Source: VRUE01 sp035997045 (GTDB taxonomy: Bacteria; Actinomycetota; Thermoleophilia; Solirubrobacterales; 70-9). From it: DNA of 64,000 nt. The translations under genes were made by a program, and so were the position numbers. The DNA lies in the NCBI GenBank assembly GCA_035997045.1, contig DASYIY010000057.1:1-64000 (forward strand), read 5' to 3'. Of this stretch, positions 33,154 to 41,658 are shown one piece after another (the stretch's first letter is position 1; each line of letters begins with the position of its first letter). A model generated the notes under the pieces. The model had not been told where the DNA came from. It searched no databases and saw only the letters and a program-made list of their open reading frames with translations.

Positions 33154-33899
33154 TGAAGGTGACGATGCTGGACGGCGGCTGGGTCTCCGGCGCCGCGGCG
33201 ATCTGGCGCCAGGGCGAAGATCCCGAGCAGCGCATCCGCTTCCCGGTCCCGGCCTACCTGGTCGAGACGGAGAGCGAGCGGATCCTGATCGACACCGGCC
33301 TGCACCCCGGTGCCTGCGCCGACGGGCAGGCGTTCTACGGCGGCTCGCCGACGATGAGCCTCTTCTCGCTCGAGCTGGACCGGCCGATCCACGAGCAGGT
33401 CGACCCGGCAACGCTTACCAAGATCGTGCTCACCCACCTGCACTACGACCATGTAGGGGGGCTCTCGCTGCTGCCCACCAAGATCCCGATGGTCGTCCAG
33501 CGCCGCGAGTGGGAGGCCGGCAGCGACCCCGGCGCGATCGAGCGGAACTTCTTCTATCCGCGCGACTACGTCGACCAGGAGCGCGAGGTGGTTCTCGTCG
33601 ACGGCGACCACGACCTGCTCGGCGACGGTTCGGTCGAGCTGCTGCTGACGCCGGGCCACACTCCCGGCCACCAGTCGGTCCGCATCGGCAACGACCTGAT
33701 CCTCGGCGCCGACGTCACCCACCTTGCATCCGGTCTCGACGACCACCGCTTCCCCTCCTTCGCCGACGACCACGCCGAGCAGCGTCGCTCCGCCGAACGC
33801 CTACGGGCCCTGCGCGACAGTGGCACCCGCGTCATCCCGGGTCACGACCCGGACGTGTTGCGCCCGGGGCCGGTGTCCGCGCGTATGGGTGCATGGTGA
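33153..33899 (+). CDS. metallo-beta-lactamase-fold hydrolase (N-acyl homoserine lactonase-like)
   Basis: 248 aa from the GTG at 33153. The MBL zinc motif is THLHYDHVGG (His95, His97, Asp99, His100), followed by LLLTPGHTPGHQSV and an Asp at LILGADVTHL, with RVIPGHDPDV near the end giving the last His. The IDTGLHPGACADGQAFYGG region resembles AHL lactonases (AiiA/AttM-type), so quorum-quenching or general lactone hydrolysis is plausible. It is coupled to the HD gene and probably controlled by the divergent GlxA regulator. A hairpin overlaps its stop. Confidence 0.9.
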   Translation: MKVTMLDGGWVSGAAAIWRQGEDPEQRIRFPVPAYLVETESERILIDTGLHPGACADGQAFYGGSPTMSLFSLELDRPIHEQVDPATLTKIVLTHLHYDHVGGLSLLPTKIPMVVQRREWEAGSDPGAIERNFFYPRDYVDQEREVVLVDGDHDLLGDGSVELLLTPGHTPGHQSVRIGNDLILGADVTHLASGLDDHRFPSFADDHAEQRRSAERLRALRDSGTRVIPGHDPDVLRPGPVSARMGAW

Positions 33900-33916
33900 C
33901 ACCCATGCACGCGGAC
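33875..33916 (+). terminator. long hairpin overlapping the MBL stop codon
   Basis: Two 17-nt arms (33875-33891 and 33900-33916) are complementary except for two positions, with an 8-nt loop. They extend from the last codons of the MBL gene past its stop. A likely intrinsic or Rho-blocking terminator, though a T-run is lacking. Confidence 0.55.
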
Positions 33917-33949
33917 CCGGCTTGGTCAATGTCCTAGTTCAACCAGTTC

Positions 33950-34693
33950 CTATTTGGTCCAGATCCCAAATTTTTCGCCGCTCAGAAGTTTCATGTTCGA
34001 GCGTCCTTCGATCGTGACCGGATTGCCTTCGAGGGTCAGGCCGATTTTCAATTCGGCGCCTTTGAGCGTGACCGCTTTGATCTGTTCTTTCGGGAAGGCA
34101 ATTTCAGGGCTGAGCGCTTCGGCTTCTTTACCCACTTCGACGCCCGTGCCGCTGACCCTGAATTCGCCAGCGTAGGTGCCTTCGATGCTTGCTTCGGGTT
34201 CTTCTTCCCAGCAACCTTGTCCTAATGCGCGAATGGACGTCACCTTTTTGGTTGATTGGGTCGGTAAGAAAACCTCTACGACTAACGTCATCGTCCCGTT
34301 TAAGCGTGTGGCCGGATGGCTAATTGCTTTGTTGAAGATAATTTCTTCGGCATCTATCCAGCAGTTGAAGCCAACCTGGGTTTTGGTGCAATGCAACAGC
34401 GCCGTGGTGGCTTCGTCGGTTGCCGTCTGTTCCGCAGCAGAGCCGATGATCACCGCACCGCTTTGCACGACGGCTTCCGTGCATTTGATTGAGAATTCCG
34501 ATCCGTGCCATGTGCTTGAGAGGACGTAGCTTTCTCCGCCGCTCCAGACGAATTTTTTAGTTTCCCCTTTGCCCAATCGGGTGCCGTTGACCTTCCAATA
34601 GGGTTCTTCGGCGTGGGCGACGCCGGCGCCGAATGCACTTGTCGCCATCGCGGCGATGACCGCGAGCAGAGCCGATAATCGATACATGGACAT
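33950..34693 (-). CDS. secreted hypothetical protein with visibly lower GC
   Basis: 247 aa behind AAAGGAAAG. A clean signal peptide (MSMYRLSALLAVIAAMATSAFGAGVAHA) is followed by beta-rich sequence. It has four Cys in the middle (KCTEAV, LHCTKTQVGFNCWID, GQGCWEE) and long Thr/Glu strands. Third-position A/T is much more common than in neighbours (for example AAT, ATT, TTT codons), suggesting different ancestry or relaxed codon bias. I recognise the style of Solirubrobacterales secreted paralogues, but not a named family. No operon partner is evident. Confidence 0.8.
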   Translation of the reverse strand: MSMYRLSALLAVIAAMATSAFGAGVAHAEEPYWKVNGTRLGKGETKKFVWSGGESYVLSSTWHGSEFSIKCTEAVVQSGAVIIGSAAEQTATDEATTALLHCTKTQVGFNCWIDAEEIIFNKAISHPATRLNGTMTLVVEVFLPTQSTKKVTSIRALGQGCWEEEPEASIEGTYAGEFRVSGTGVEVGKEAEALSPEIAFPKEQIKAVTLKGAELKIGLTLEGNPVTIEGRSNMKLLSGEKFGIWTK

Positions 34694-34829
34694 AGCTTTC
34701 CTTTCAGTTGTACGGGTATTCGACCGCTGCTGAAAGCACTTTCCACAGGGCCGAAGAGACGACCGCCACCTGAATGCTAGGGAGAATTTGAGTAAAACGG
34801 AGCGACCGTGGGTGCGGTCTATAGTCGGC

Positions 34830-35777
34830 TCACTCCCCGCTGGGAAAGGCTTTCTTCAGATGCGCCCGAAAGCCCGAGCCCGTAAGGGCGAGTGGATCGG
34901 CGCCGAGTAGCCGCACCTGCAACGAGCCGGTCCAGGTGGGAGGGCCTCCCTGGCGGCGCCGTTCGAACGAGGCGCTGCCGCTGAACGGCCGCGGCGGGCG
35001 CACGGTGGCGGTGCCCTTGGCGTGATCGAAGAGGAAGGTCGAGGGGGTCGCGGTCAAAATCGCGAAGCGAGCGATCTTCATCGCTTCGCGCTGTTCTTGG
35101 ACACCGGCAGAGAAGATGGTGGGGCCGCGGCCCTTCGGCCCTCGTGAGGCAACGGCGCCGAAGCCGCTCCGCATGCTCCGGTTCGTCGCCCTCAGCGTCG
35201 CGACGTCCCTCTCGGTCGCAGCCCGATGGGCGACTGTCGGGGGGAGGGGACCGTTGCCCTGCCGCGGACCGCAACGCCAGCGAGGCAAGACCTGCATTTC
35301 CCCTTTGGCTTCGGTCGCGTCGAGCCGCACGTATTCGCGCTCGCCGCTGAGCTTGATCGTCCCGGAAAAGATTCCTTCTCGGTTCGTTTGCGGGTCGCCC
35401 TGACAGCCTTTCGGGGGTTTCTGGCTGCTGATCGTTTTCGTCGGCGTAAACGCGACGGCAATTTCTCCCAGCGCGCCGAACTTGGCGACCACGCCGCTAG
35501 GCGAGATTTCCCCCTTGACCGTGTAGACGACGTACTGATGGTGGCCGTAGATCGCCAGGGCGATTTCGTCGCCGAAGTTTTCGAGCTGAGCCCTGAGCCC
35601 ATTGCCCGCGGCGAGTTCGAATTCAACGGCGACTTCAGGGCTGTCCGCCGAAGGGGTCGCCGGCGGCGATGCACCGCCCGCGGCTGGCGCCGAAACCGCG
35701 AGGAGCAGCGAACCGATCAGGACGAGGAGGGACGAGCGGCGCACCAGCGGAGCATATGCCGCCTCGACGACGACCAA
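34830..35777 (-). CDS. secreted hypothetical protein (315 aa or shorter)
   Basis: The frame begins with a TTG at 35777, but the GTG at 35744 gives a cleaner signal peptide (RRSSLLVLIGSLLLAVSAPAAGGASP). The mature part is beta-rich (VAVEFELAAGNGLRAQLENFGDEIALAIYGHHQYVVYTVKGEIS, GIFSGTIKLSGEREYVRLDATEAKGEM) with two Cys (GCQGDPQ, RWRCGPRQ), then a basic stretch and a domain ending FRAHLKKAFPS. I see no known domain. Secreted proteins of this type cluster here (30167, 33950, 36653). Confidence 0.75.
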   Translation of the reverse strand: MVVVEAAYAPLVRRSSLLVLIGSLLLAVSAPAAGGASPPATPSADSPEVAVEFELAAGNGLRAQLENFGDEIALAIYGHHQYVVYTVKGEISPSGVVAKFGALGEIAVAFTPTKTISSQKPPKGCQGDPQTNREGIFSGTIKLSGEREYVRLDATEAKGEMQVLPRWRCGPRQGNGPLPPTVAHRAATERDVATLRATNRSMRSGFGAVASRGPKGRGPTIFSAGVQEQREAMKIARFAILTATPSTFLFDHAKGTATVRPPRPFSGSASFERRRQGGPPTWTGSLQVRLLGADPLALTGSGFRAHLKKAFPSGE

Positions 35778-35807
35778 GGCGAGCTAGGGCGAGGTGCCGC
35801 CGCCTGG

Positions 35808-36425
35808 CTACCCGCGTGCGCCGTCGTCGATCTGCACCGGGTAGCCGGCGCGCAGGGCGGCGACGGTCGAGGGCGGCGTGATCGCCTCCGCGGTCCCTCG
35901 CCTGGGTCGGGCACGACGCTCCCCGTATCCCTCGTGCGTCCACTCGCTGAGCCGATCGCCGACGACCACGGCGGGGGCGCCGTCGAAGAGGACGATTGCG
36001 CCGTCCGGCAGCTCCGCCCAGGGCAGCCGGTGAGTGCGGCGGCGGTGAGTCCCGCGCACGATGCGCTCGCCGTGCAGCTGCCGGTTGACCTGCTTCGCCG
36101 AAGGTATAGCGACCCCCAGCCCGTCGGCCCAAGCGGCGCGGTAGGCGTCGTAGCTCTCGCGCCTGCACTCCGCGCAGGGGCGGTGCCCGGCGGCGAAGGC
36201 GACCGCCTCGTCGTGGAAGAAGAGGAACGTGTAGTGGTGCGGCTGCCATTGCTCGCGCCAGCGGCCGCGGAACTCGAGGGCGCAGACGATCCAGAGATCG
36301 CTGGCGTGGAAGCGGACGATCTCCCTGTCGCGGTGAAGGATGCCGCGGTTGCCAGTCCAGGCTCCCCGCAGCGGGATCGCCTCGATCTCGCCCAGCGGCG
36401 TGACGCGATTGCGGGCCGGTGTCAC
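35808..36425 (-). CDS. conserved hypothetical protein with a CxxC box
   Basis: 205 aa if the GTG at 36425 (VTPARNRVTPLGEIEA) is the start; the long upstream frame is not protein-like. Landmarks: GAWTGNRGILHRDREIVRFHASDLWIVCALEFRGRWREQW near the start, FLFFHDEAVAFAAGHRPCAECRRESYDAY (a Cys-x2-Cys box like that of Ada metal-binding domains), and GTHRRRTHRLPWAELPDGAIVLFDGAPAVVVGDRLSEWTHEGY. It resembles uncharacterised proteins found in several bacterial phyla. A nucleic-acid or metal role is a guess. Confidence 0.75.
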   Translation of the reverse strand: MTPARNRVTPLGEIEAIPLRGAWTGNRGILHRDREIVRFHASDLWIVCALEFRGRWREQWQPHHYTFLFFHDEAVAFAAGHRPCAECRRESYDAYRAAWADGLGVAIPSAKQVNRQLHGERIVRGTHRRRTHRLPWAELPDGAIVLFDGAPAVVVGDRLSEWTHEGYGERRARPRRGTAEAITPPSTVAALRAGYPVQIDDGARG

Positions 36426-36652
36426 GCTTGAACGGTAGACGCAGCTTCCTCGCCGAACGTCCTTGTGGCGGTCGATCGGCGAGAGGCGATTCGCACGGCG
36501 GCGCCGAGACGCCTCGAGGGTGGCCCGATGAAGTCGAGGACACCTACTATCGACTTCGCTTGGCTCCAGGTTCATATATGGATGCCCGACGCTCCGCGCT
36601 GATGCTCGCTCCCAAAGGCGCGATTGACCAATCGATCCGAGGACCGCATCGG

Positions 36653-38878
36653 ATGGCCACGAGGGGGTATGAGGATGTAGTGCTCCGCCTGCCCTGGATC
36701 CTCGCCGGCCTCCTGTCGGCCGTTCTCGCACTCGCCCTGCCGGCTGCGCAGGCGGCGCCGATCCCCATCGGCTCTCCCAGCTGCGCCGAAGGCCCGCAGC
36801 GGGTCGGCGATTCGATCGAGGGCACACCCTGCGCCGACACGATCGTCGTCCCGGCCGGGGTCGCCTCGGTCAGCGGCGGCGGGGGCAACGACACGATCGT
36901 GCCCGGGCCGATCTCCGCTGCCGTCTCCTCTTGCCCGTCCGGTTGCCGGCTCGGCGTCGGCAGTCAGACTTTCGAAGGCGGCCCGGGCGACGACATCGTC
37001 TTTGGCGAGCGCGGCAACGACACGCTGCTCGGCGGCGGTGGCAACGACAAGCTCTTCGGCGGCCCCGGCGACGACCTCGTCCGCGGCGGCCCCGGCGACG
37101 ACCTGCTCGTCGGCGGCTTCGGCGCCGACACGGTCGACGGCGAAGAAGGCAACGACTACATCCGCGGCGACGCGACGATCGACCACCTGCGCGACTCCGG
37201 CCAGGTGCCGGGGGAAGTCGACACCCTCAGCTACTCGACCGGGATCAGCCCCGGCTTCACCAAGTCCATAGGCAATCTTGGCTTCCCGAAAAACGATGAA
37301 GAAGGGCGGGGCGTCTACCTCGACCTGACCAAACTCGAAGAAAACGGCGACAACGGCGTGGCGCCGAACGGCGGAGGAGTCGACGACGTCGAGGGCATCG
37401 ATTTCGAGCGGATCGTCGGCAGTCCGTTCTCGGACTACATAAAGGGATCGAAGGCGGGGCAGACAATCTACGGCGGCGGCGGCGCCGACGTGCTCGAAGG
37501 GGGCGGCGCCGAAACCACTCTGAACGGCGGCGCCGACGGCGACGACTGCGTTGGCGGCGCGACCACGTCGGGGTGCGAGAAGACGAAAGGCAACGAACCG
37601 GTCGCCACGCGCAACCCGGCCGAAGTCAGCGTCGGCTCGATGACCGAAGGCGCAGCCGGCTACACGGAGCTCTACCTGCTTGGCAGCAGTGGCAACGACA
37701 ACCTGACGGTCGATCCGACCGGCGGGGCGGCGGGCCAAGCGGTGACCATGCACCTGGGCGGCGGCAGCACCTTTCAGGCTCCCCCGATCGCCTCGGATTG
37801 CACCCTGCAGAACAGCAATACCACCGCGGTCTGCACGCTGACCGGGCCGCTCGACTCGCTTCTCGTCGCCGGCATGAGTGGTGCCGACAAAATCCAGGCC
37901 GAAGGGTTGCCGGGGCCGAGCACGCTGATCGCGCTTGGCGGCGAAGGCAACGACGAAATCTTCACCGGCAACGAAAGCGACGACACCCTCGTTGACGGGC
38001 CGGGAAACGACACCCTGCACGCCGGCGGTGGCGACGACGCCGTTGTCGGCAACTCGGGCCAGAACGTCCTCTTTGGCGATGCCGGCAACGACCTCTTCCT
38101 CTCCAACTCGGTCTGCGAAGGCGCGACGATCGAAGGCGGCGATGGCCGCGACAACGCTTCCTGGGCGAAGTTCAAGGAAGGGGTGGGCGCCAATCTCGAA
38201 AGCAAACAGGTGGGACATCCGGGCGCGGCGGGGACGCCGAGCTGCCCGAGCGGCACGCTCGGCTCGCTACACGGCGTCGAGGACCTCGAGGGCAGCGGCT
38301 CTCCGGACACCCTCTATGGCGACGGCGGTCCCAACCAGCTGCTCGGCCACGAAGGCGCCGACACCTACCGCTCGGCCGCTGGCGAAGACCTGATCCTTGC
38401 CAACGCCGCCGATGCCGACGCGGCGATCGACTGCGGCGCCGACACCGACATCGCGATCGTCGACTTTGCCAGATTCGGCGACCCGTCTCCGGTCGAATGC
38501 GAGAGGGTGATCGAAGCCGCCAAAGACAACTTCAGCCTGCCGCCGCTCGAGCCGCCGCTGCCGCCCGAATCGCCACCGAAACCGCGCCTCGACACCAAGG
38601 CACCGCGGACGCGCCTCGGCGCCCACCCGCCCAGGCTGCTGAGGACGGCGTTCGGCCACCGCCGCGTCGTCTTCCGCTTCTCCTCCAGCGAGGCCGGTTC
38701 GCACTTCAGCTGCCGCATCGACGGCAGGCCCTTCCGCGTCTGCACTTCGCCGCGCGCCTACGCGGTCGGTCCGGGCCGCCACACCTTCCGCGTCGTCGCC
38801 GCCGACCAGGCGGGCAACGTCGACCGCACGCCAGCCGTGTTCCATTTTCGGGTCGAGACGCGGCCGCGGTCCCACTGA
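36653..38878 (+). CDS. secreted RTX/hemolysin-type calcium-binding repeat protein with C-terminal Ig-like domain
   Basis: 741 aa from the ATG at 36653, just before the signal peptide (VLRLPWILAGLLSAVLALALPAAQAAP). GGxGxDxLxGGxGND nonapeptides form two beta-roll blocks, about 108-175 and 428-480, each predicted to bind Ca2+. Between them are beta-rich regions with a Cys pair. The end (about 650-741) is an Ig-like domain (FSSSEAGSHFSCRIDGRPFRVCTSPRAYAVGPGRHTFRVVAADQAGNVDRTPAVFHFRV) common on actinobacterial surface proteins. The family's type-I secretion genes are absent; the signal peptide implies Sec. The 36426-36652 gap holds no gene. Confidence 0.88.
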   Translation: MATRGYEDVVLRLPWILAGLLSAVLALALPAAQAAPIPIGSPSCAEGPQRVGDSIEGTPCADTIVVPAGVASVSGGGGNDTIVPGPISAAVSSCPSGCRLGVGSQTFEGGPGDDIVFGERGNDTLLGGGGNDKLFGGPGDDLVRGGPGDDLLVGGFGADTVDGEEGNDYIRGDATIDHLRDSGQVPGEVDTLSYSTGISPGFTKSIGNLGFPKNDEEGRGVYLDLTKLEENGDNGVAPNGGGVDDVEGIDFERIVGSPFSDYIKGSKAGQTIYGGGGADVLEGGGAETTLNGGADGDDCVGGATTSGCEKTKGNEPVATRNPAEVSVGSMTEGAAGYTELYLLGSSGNDNLTVDPTGGAAGQAVTMHLGGGSTFQAPPIASDCTLQNSNTTAVCTLTGPLDSLLVAGMSGADKIQAEGLPGPSTLIALGGEGNDEIFTGNESDDTLVDGPGNDTLHAGGGDDAVVGNSGQNVLFGDAGNDLFLSNSVCEGATIEGGDGRDNASWAKFKEGVGANLESKQVGHPGAAGTPSCPSGTLGSLHGVEDLEGSGSPDTLYGDGGPNQLLGHEGADTYRSAAGEDLILANAADADAAIDCGADTDIAIVDFARFGDPSPVECERVIEAAKDNFSLPPLEPPLPPESPPKPRLDTKAPRTRLGAHPPRLLRTAFGHRRVVFRFSSSEAGSHFSCRIDGRPFRVCTSPRAYAVGPGRHTFRVVAADQAGNVDRTPAVFHFRVETRPRSH

Positions 38879-38949
38879 CGGCGCCCGCTCAGCTGGCATT
38901 TAGACGATCCCTCTAGCCTGTTTGGCCGACGATCTCGTCTCGCCCAGTC

Positions 38950-40002
38950 ATGGATTCGATCCCTCCACCTTCCCCTGCTCGCCCTTACTGGCGGGACTCG
39001 GTCGCTCGGCACGAGCAGTCCTCGCTGCGCCACGGCCTGCTCGACGTGTGCACGTCGGTGCTGCCCTACCTGGCGCTGAGCGTGGCGATGTATCTCTGCC
39101 TCAGCATCTCGGTTTGGATTTCTCTCGCCCTCGCGGTCCCGGCGGCAGGTTTCCTCCTGCGCACCTTCGTCGTCTTCCACGACTGCGCCCACGGATCGTT
39201 CCTGCGCAGCAAGCGGGCCAACCTGTGGCTTGGCCGTTTCACCGGGCTGCTCGTCTTCCAGCCATTCGGGAACTGGCGCCACAACCACGCCATTCACCAC
39301 GGCACCGCGGGCGATCTTGACCGCCGCGGCACCGGCGACGTGCCGACGCTCACCGTCGAGGAGTACCTGTCCCGTCCCTGGAAAGCTCGGTTGGCCTACC
39401 GGCTGTTTCGCAATCCGCTGGTGATGTTCGGCATCGGCCCGATTTGGTCGCTGATGATCGGCCCCCGCATCTGGTCGACCAAGATGCGCCCGCGGCAGCG
39501 CCGCAGCGTGCTCGCCACAAACCTCGCCCTGGCGATCGTCATTGGGGCGATCGTCTGGCTCGCCGGCCTCGAAGCCTGGTTGCTGGTCCAGATGCCGATC
39601 GCGATCCTGGCGGGCACGATGGGCGTCTTCCTCTTCTACGTCCAGCACCAGTTCGAGGATGTCTACTGGGAGAACTCGGAGGACTGGGATTACGCCGATG
39701 CCGCCCTGCAGGGCAGTTCCTATCTGAAGCTGCCGAAGCTGCTCCAGTTCTTCAGCGGCAATATCGGCCTCCACCACGTCCATCACCTCAGCGCCAAGAT
39801 CCCCAACTACAACCTGCAGTGCGCCCATGACGAGAACGCGATCTTCCATGACGTCCCGGTGCTGAGCGTTCTCGACGGCTTGCGCTCGGTCCGGCTGAAG
39901 GTGATCGATCCGGCCAGCGGACGGTTGCTGACCTGGAGGCAGGTGAAGGCCTTTGCCGAGGTCCCGCTGCTGTCCGAGGCCGGCGCCGCCCGCCTCAACT
40001 GA
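38950..40002 (+). CDS. membrane fatty acid desaturase
   Basis: 350 aa. The three diiron His boxes are complete: HDCAH (His77-His81), HNHAIHH (His111-His117) and HHVHH (in GLHHVHHLSAKIPNYNL near residue 278). Four or more membrane spans separate them (VLPYLALSVAMYLCLSISVW, ISLALAVPAAGFLL, AIVIGAIVWLAGLEAWLL, AILAGTMGVFLFYV). It introduces a double bond into acyl lipids or acyl chains using O2 and an electron donor. The regiospecificity cannot be read. It resembles delta-12/DesA-like enzymes. Single-gene unit. Confidence 0.93.
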   Translation: MDSIPPPSPARPYWRDSVARHEQSSLRHGLLDVCTSVLPYLALSVAMYLCLSISVWISLALAVPAAGFLLRTFVVFHDCAHGSFLRSKRANLWLGRFTGLLVFQPFGNWRHNHAIHHGTAGDLDRRGTGDVPTLTVEEYLSRPWKARLAYRLFRNPLVMFGIGPIWSLMIGPRIWSTKMRPRQRRSVLATNLALAIVIGAIVWLAGLEAWLLVQMPIAILAGTMGVFLFYVQHQFEDVYWENSEDWDYADAALQGSSYLKLPKLLQFFSGNIGLHHVHHLSAKIPNYNLQCAHDENAIFHDVPVLSVLDGLRSVRLKVIDPASGRLLTWRQVKAFAEVPLLSEAGAARLN

Positions 40003-40053
40003 GCGACTCTTTCGCGGGGTGGATCGCCGGTAGCCTGCGGGGACGCGGACTCA

Positions 40054-40809
40054 ATGGCCAAGCGAGCAAAAGCCGAGGCAGCAGTGCGGGCGCTCGTGCG
40101 GGGCGAGGTGCAGGGCGTCGGCTTCCGCGACGCGGCGACCGTGCATGCCCGCCGGCTCGGCGCGATGGGCTGGGTGCGCAACGGCGAGGACGGCGAGGTG
40201 CTCGTGCATGCCGAGGGCCCCGAGGCAGCGGTCGAAGGGCTGGTCTCGTTCCTCAACGAGGGGCCGCCGGCCGCGCGGGTCGTCGAGGTGAGGACCGAGG
40301 ACGTCAAGGCAGAGGGCCACGAGCAGTTCGCGATCCGCGGGGTCAGCGCTGGCGCCTTCGTCGTCCAGGAGCACGCCGCCACCGCCCACCACTTCGATCT
40401 GCGCCTGGAGGTCGACGGAGCGATGCGCTCCTGGGCGGTTCCAAAGGGCCCCTCGATGGACCCGGCCGTAAAGCGCCTCGCGGTGCAGGTCGAGGACCAC
40501 GCGATCTCCCACAACAGCTTCGAGGGCCCGACCGAGAATGGTGGCGTGATCGTCTGGGACCGCGGCCACTACGAGCAGGGCGGCCGGGTTGCCTGGCCGG
40601 AGGCGCTCGATCGCGGCCACGCCGTCTTCGTCCTGCACGGCGAGAAGCTGCGCGGCGGCTTCGCCCTGCAGCGCACCCGGCCCGGTGAGAAGCCGCAGTG
40701 GCTGCTGATCAAGCGCCGCGACGAGCAGGCGCGGCCGGGCTCGGACGTGGTTGCCGAGCAACCGCAATCGGCGATCAGCGGCGCCACGCTCGAACAACTC
40801 TCCAGCTGA
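40054..40809 (+). CDS. acylphosphatase + LigD-type 3'-phosphoesterase fusion
   Basis: 251 aa in two domains. Residues 10-95 are an acylphosphatase with the signature GEVQGVGFR (catalytic Arg25) and GWVRNGEDGEV (Asn43). Residues 100-225 are a LigD phosphoesterase: His107, His113, Asp115, Arg117 and His149 keep the exact spacing of the LigD in this window. Its Tyr93 is replaced by His153 (DHAISHNSFEG against DHPLEYLDFEG). The pairing would hydrolyse acyl-phosphates and trim 3' nucleic-acid ends, or couple the two in RNA/DNA end repair. I know no described protein with this domain order. Confidence 0.85.
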   Translation: MAKRAKAEAAVRALVRGEVQGVGFRDAATVHARRLGAMGWVRNGEDGEVLVHAEGPEAAVEGLVSFLNEGPPAARVVEVRTEDVKAEGHEQFAIRGVSAGAFVVQEHAATAHHFDLRLEVDGAMRSWAVPKGPSMDPAVKRLAVQVEDHAISHNSFEGPTENGGVIVWDRGHYEQGGRVAWPEALDRGHAVFVLHGEKLRGGFALQRTRPGEKPQWLLIKRRDEQARPGSDVVAEQPQSAISGATLEQLSS

Positions 40810-40898
40810 TCGCCCGCGGGTTCGGCATCGCAGGACGGTAGCTGTCCAAGACCAACCCATTGCTCCTAGGGAGACCCGAGCAGGACCTGAGCGAGGAA

Positions 40899-40927
40899 GC
40901 CGGCGGCACCGCGGCGGTGCCGCCGGC
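40899..40927. terminator. bidirectional hairpin terminator
   Basis: A perfect 13-bp stem, GCCGGCGGCACCG (40899-40911) against CGGTGCCGCCGGC (40915-40927) with a 3-nt loop. It lies between the convergent stops of the acylphosphatase-PE and DUF892 genes. Confidence 0.7.
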
Positions 40928-40933
40928 TGCGGC

Positions 40934-41536
40934 CTAACGGCCTTTGCGTTTCTGCGGTTTCCTCGACCCGGAAGCGGCAGCTTTGCGTTTGCCAGGCGAG
41001 GCTTTTTTGGACGGCGCCCGGCGCTGCGCGGCCGGCACGTCCTCGATCGCAACGGCGTTGGAGAGCGACTTGATCTGACCCTCGAGGAATTTCGCCATCC
41101 GTTCCTCCTCGCGGCGGATGTCGCGGGCAAGTTTGGCGGTCTCTTTGTCATTCACCTTTTTGGCGAAGGTCTCGATCGCCAGGTAGGTGGAGATCTCCTC
41201 GTGCTCGCTGAAGTACTCGGTCTTGGCGTTCTTCAGCATCTTCTCCTGCTCGCCGCTGCCGCGAATCATGTGCATCGGGCCCTTCGCCACCGCCGTTGCC
41301 TTGGCGACAACGCTCTGGAGCGCGTGCCCACCGCCGCCCAGTTTCTTGATCCGTCGCTCGAGCGACTTGGCGTGCCCTTTGGTCTCTCTCAGGTGCTCTT
41401 TCAGCCGTTTTTTGTAGGGCGCCTTCGTGGTCATCGCGATGTGCACCTCGAGGGCGGTTTCCAACTCCTTCTCCTTGCCGTACGCCTCGTTGAGGTACTG
41501 GACCAGCTTTGCATCGCGCTCGTTCAAATCAGCCAT
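40934..41536 (-). CDS. DUF892/YciE-like ferritin-fold protein with basic tail
   Basis: 200 aa. Helices LNERDAKLVQYLNEAYGKEKELETALEVHI, AMTTKAPYKKRLKEHLRETKGHAKSLERRIKKL and YFSEHEEISTYLAIETFAKKVNDKETAKLARDIRREEERMAKFLEGQI match DUF892 and contain the Glu/His-x2-His-type positions that could bind a diiron site. The last 35 residues are a Lys/Arg-rich tail (APSKKASPGKRKAAASGSRKPQKRKGR) like those of DNA-binding Dps relatives. It may protect DNA from oxidative damage (inference). The ATG overlaps the upstream region of the VOC gene on the other strand. Confidence 0.88.
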   Translation of the reverse strand: MADLNERDAKLVQYLNEAYGKEKELETALEVHIAMTTKAPYKKRLKEHLRETKGHAKSLERRIKKLGGGGHALQSVVAKATAVAKGPMHMIRGSGEQEKMLKNAKTEYFSEHEEISTYLAIETFAKKVNDKETAKLARDIRREEERMAKFLEGQIKSLSNAVAIEDVPAAQRRAPSKKASPGKRKAAASGSRKPQKRKGR

Positions 41537-41658
41537 CTAGCCTCTTTCTCGAGATCACAGGGGACCAGCTCGGATACCCGATGGTGGAGTTCCTAAGCTC
41601 ATGGCCTCGCGGCGAAATGTTGCGCCACCGAATGCACCGTCGATATCGTCTGCGCGCA

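Noticed and set aside
32296..33411. 708-codon frame extending the GlxA regulator upstream
   Set aside because: The extra part is antisense to the HD and MBL genes; the ATG at 32295 matches the DJ-1 start.
36572..38218. 548-codon minus frame opposite the RTX protein
   Set aside because: Mirror of the GGxGxD repeats (Val/Ala-rich); the plus frame has the signal peptide and repeat logic.
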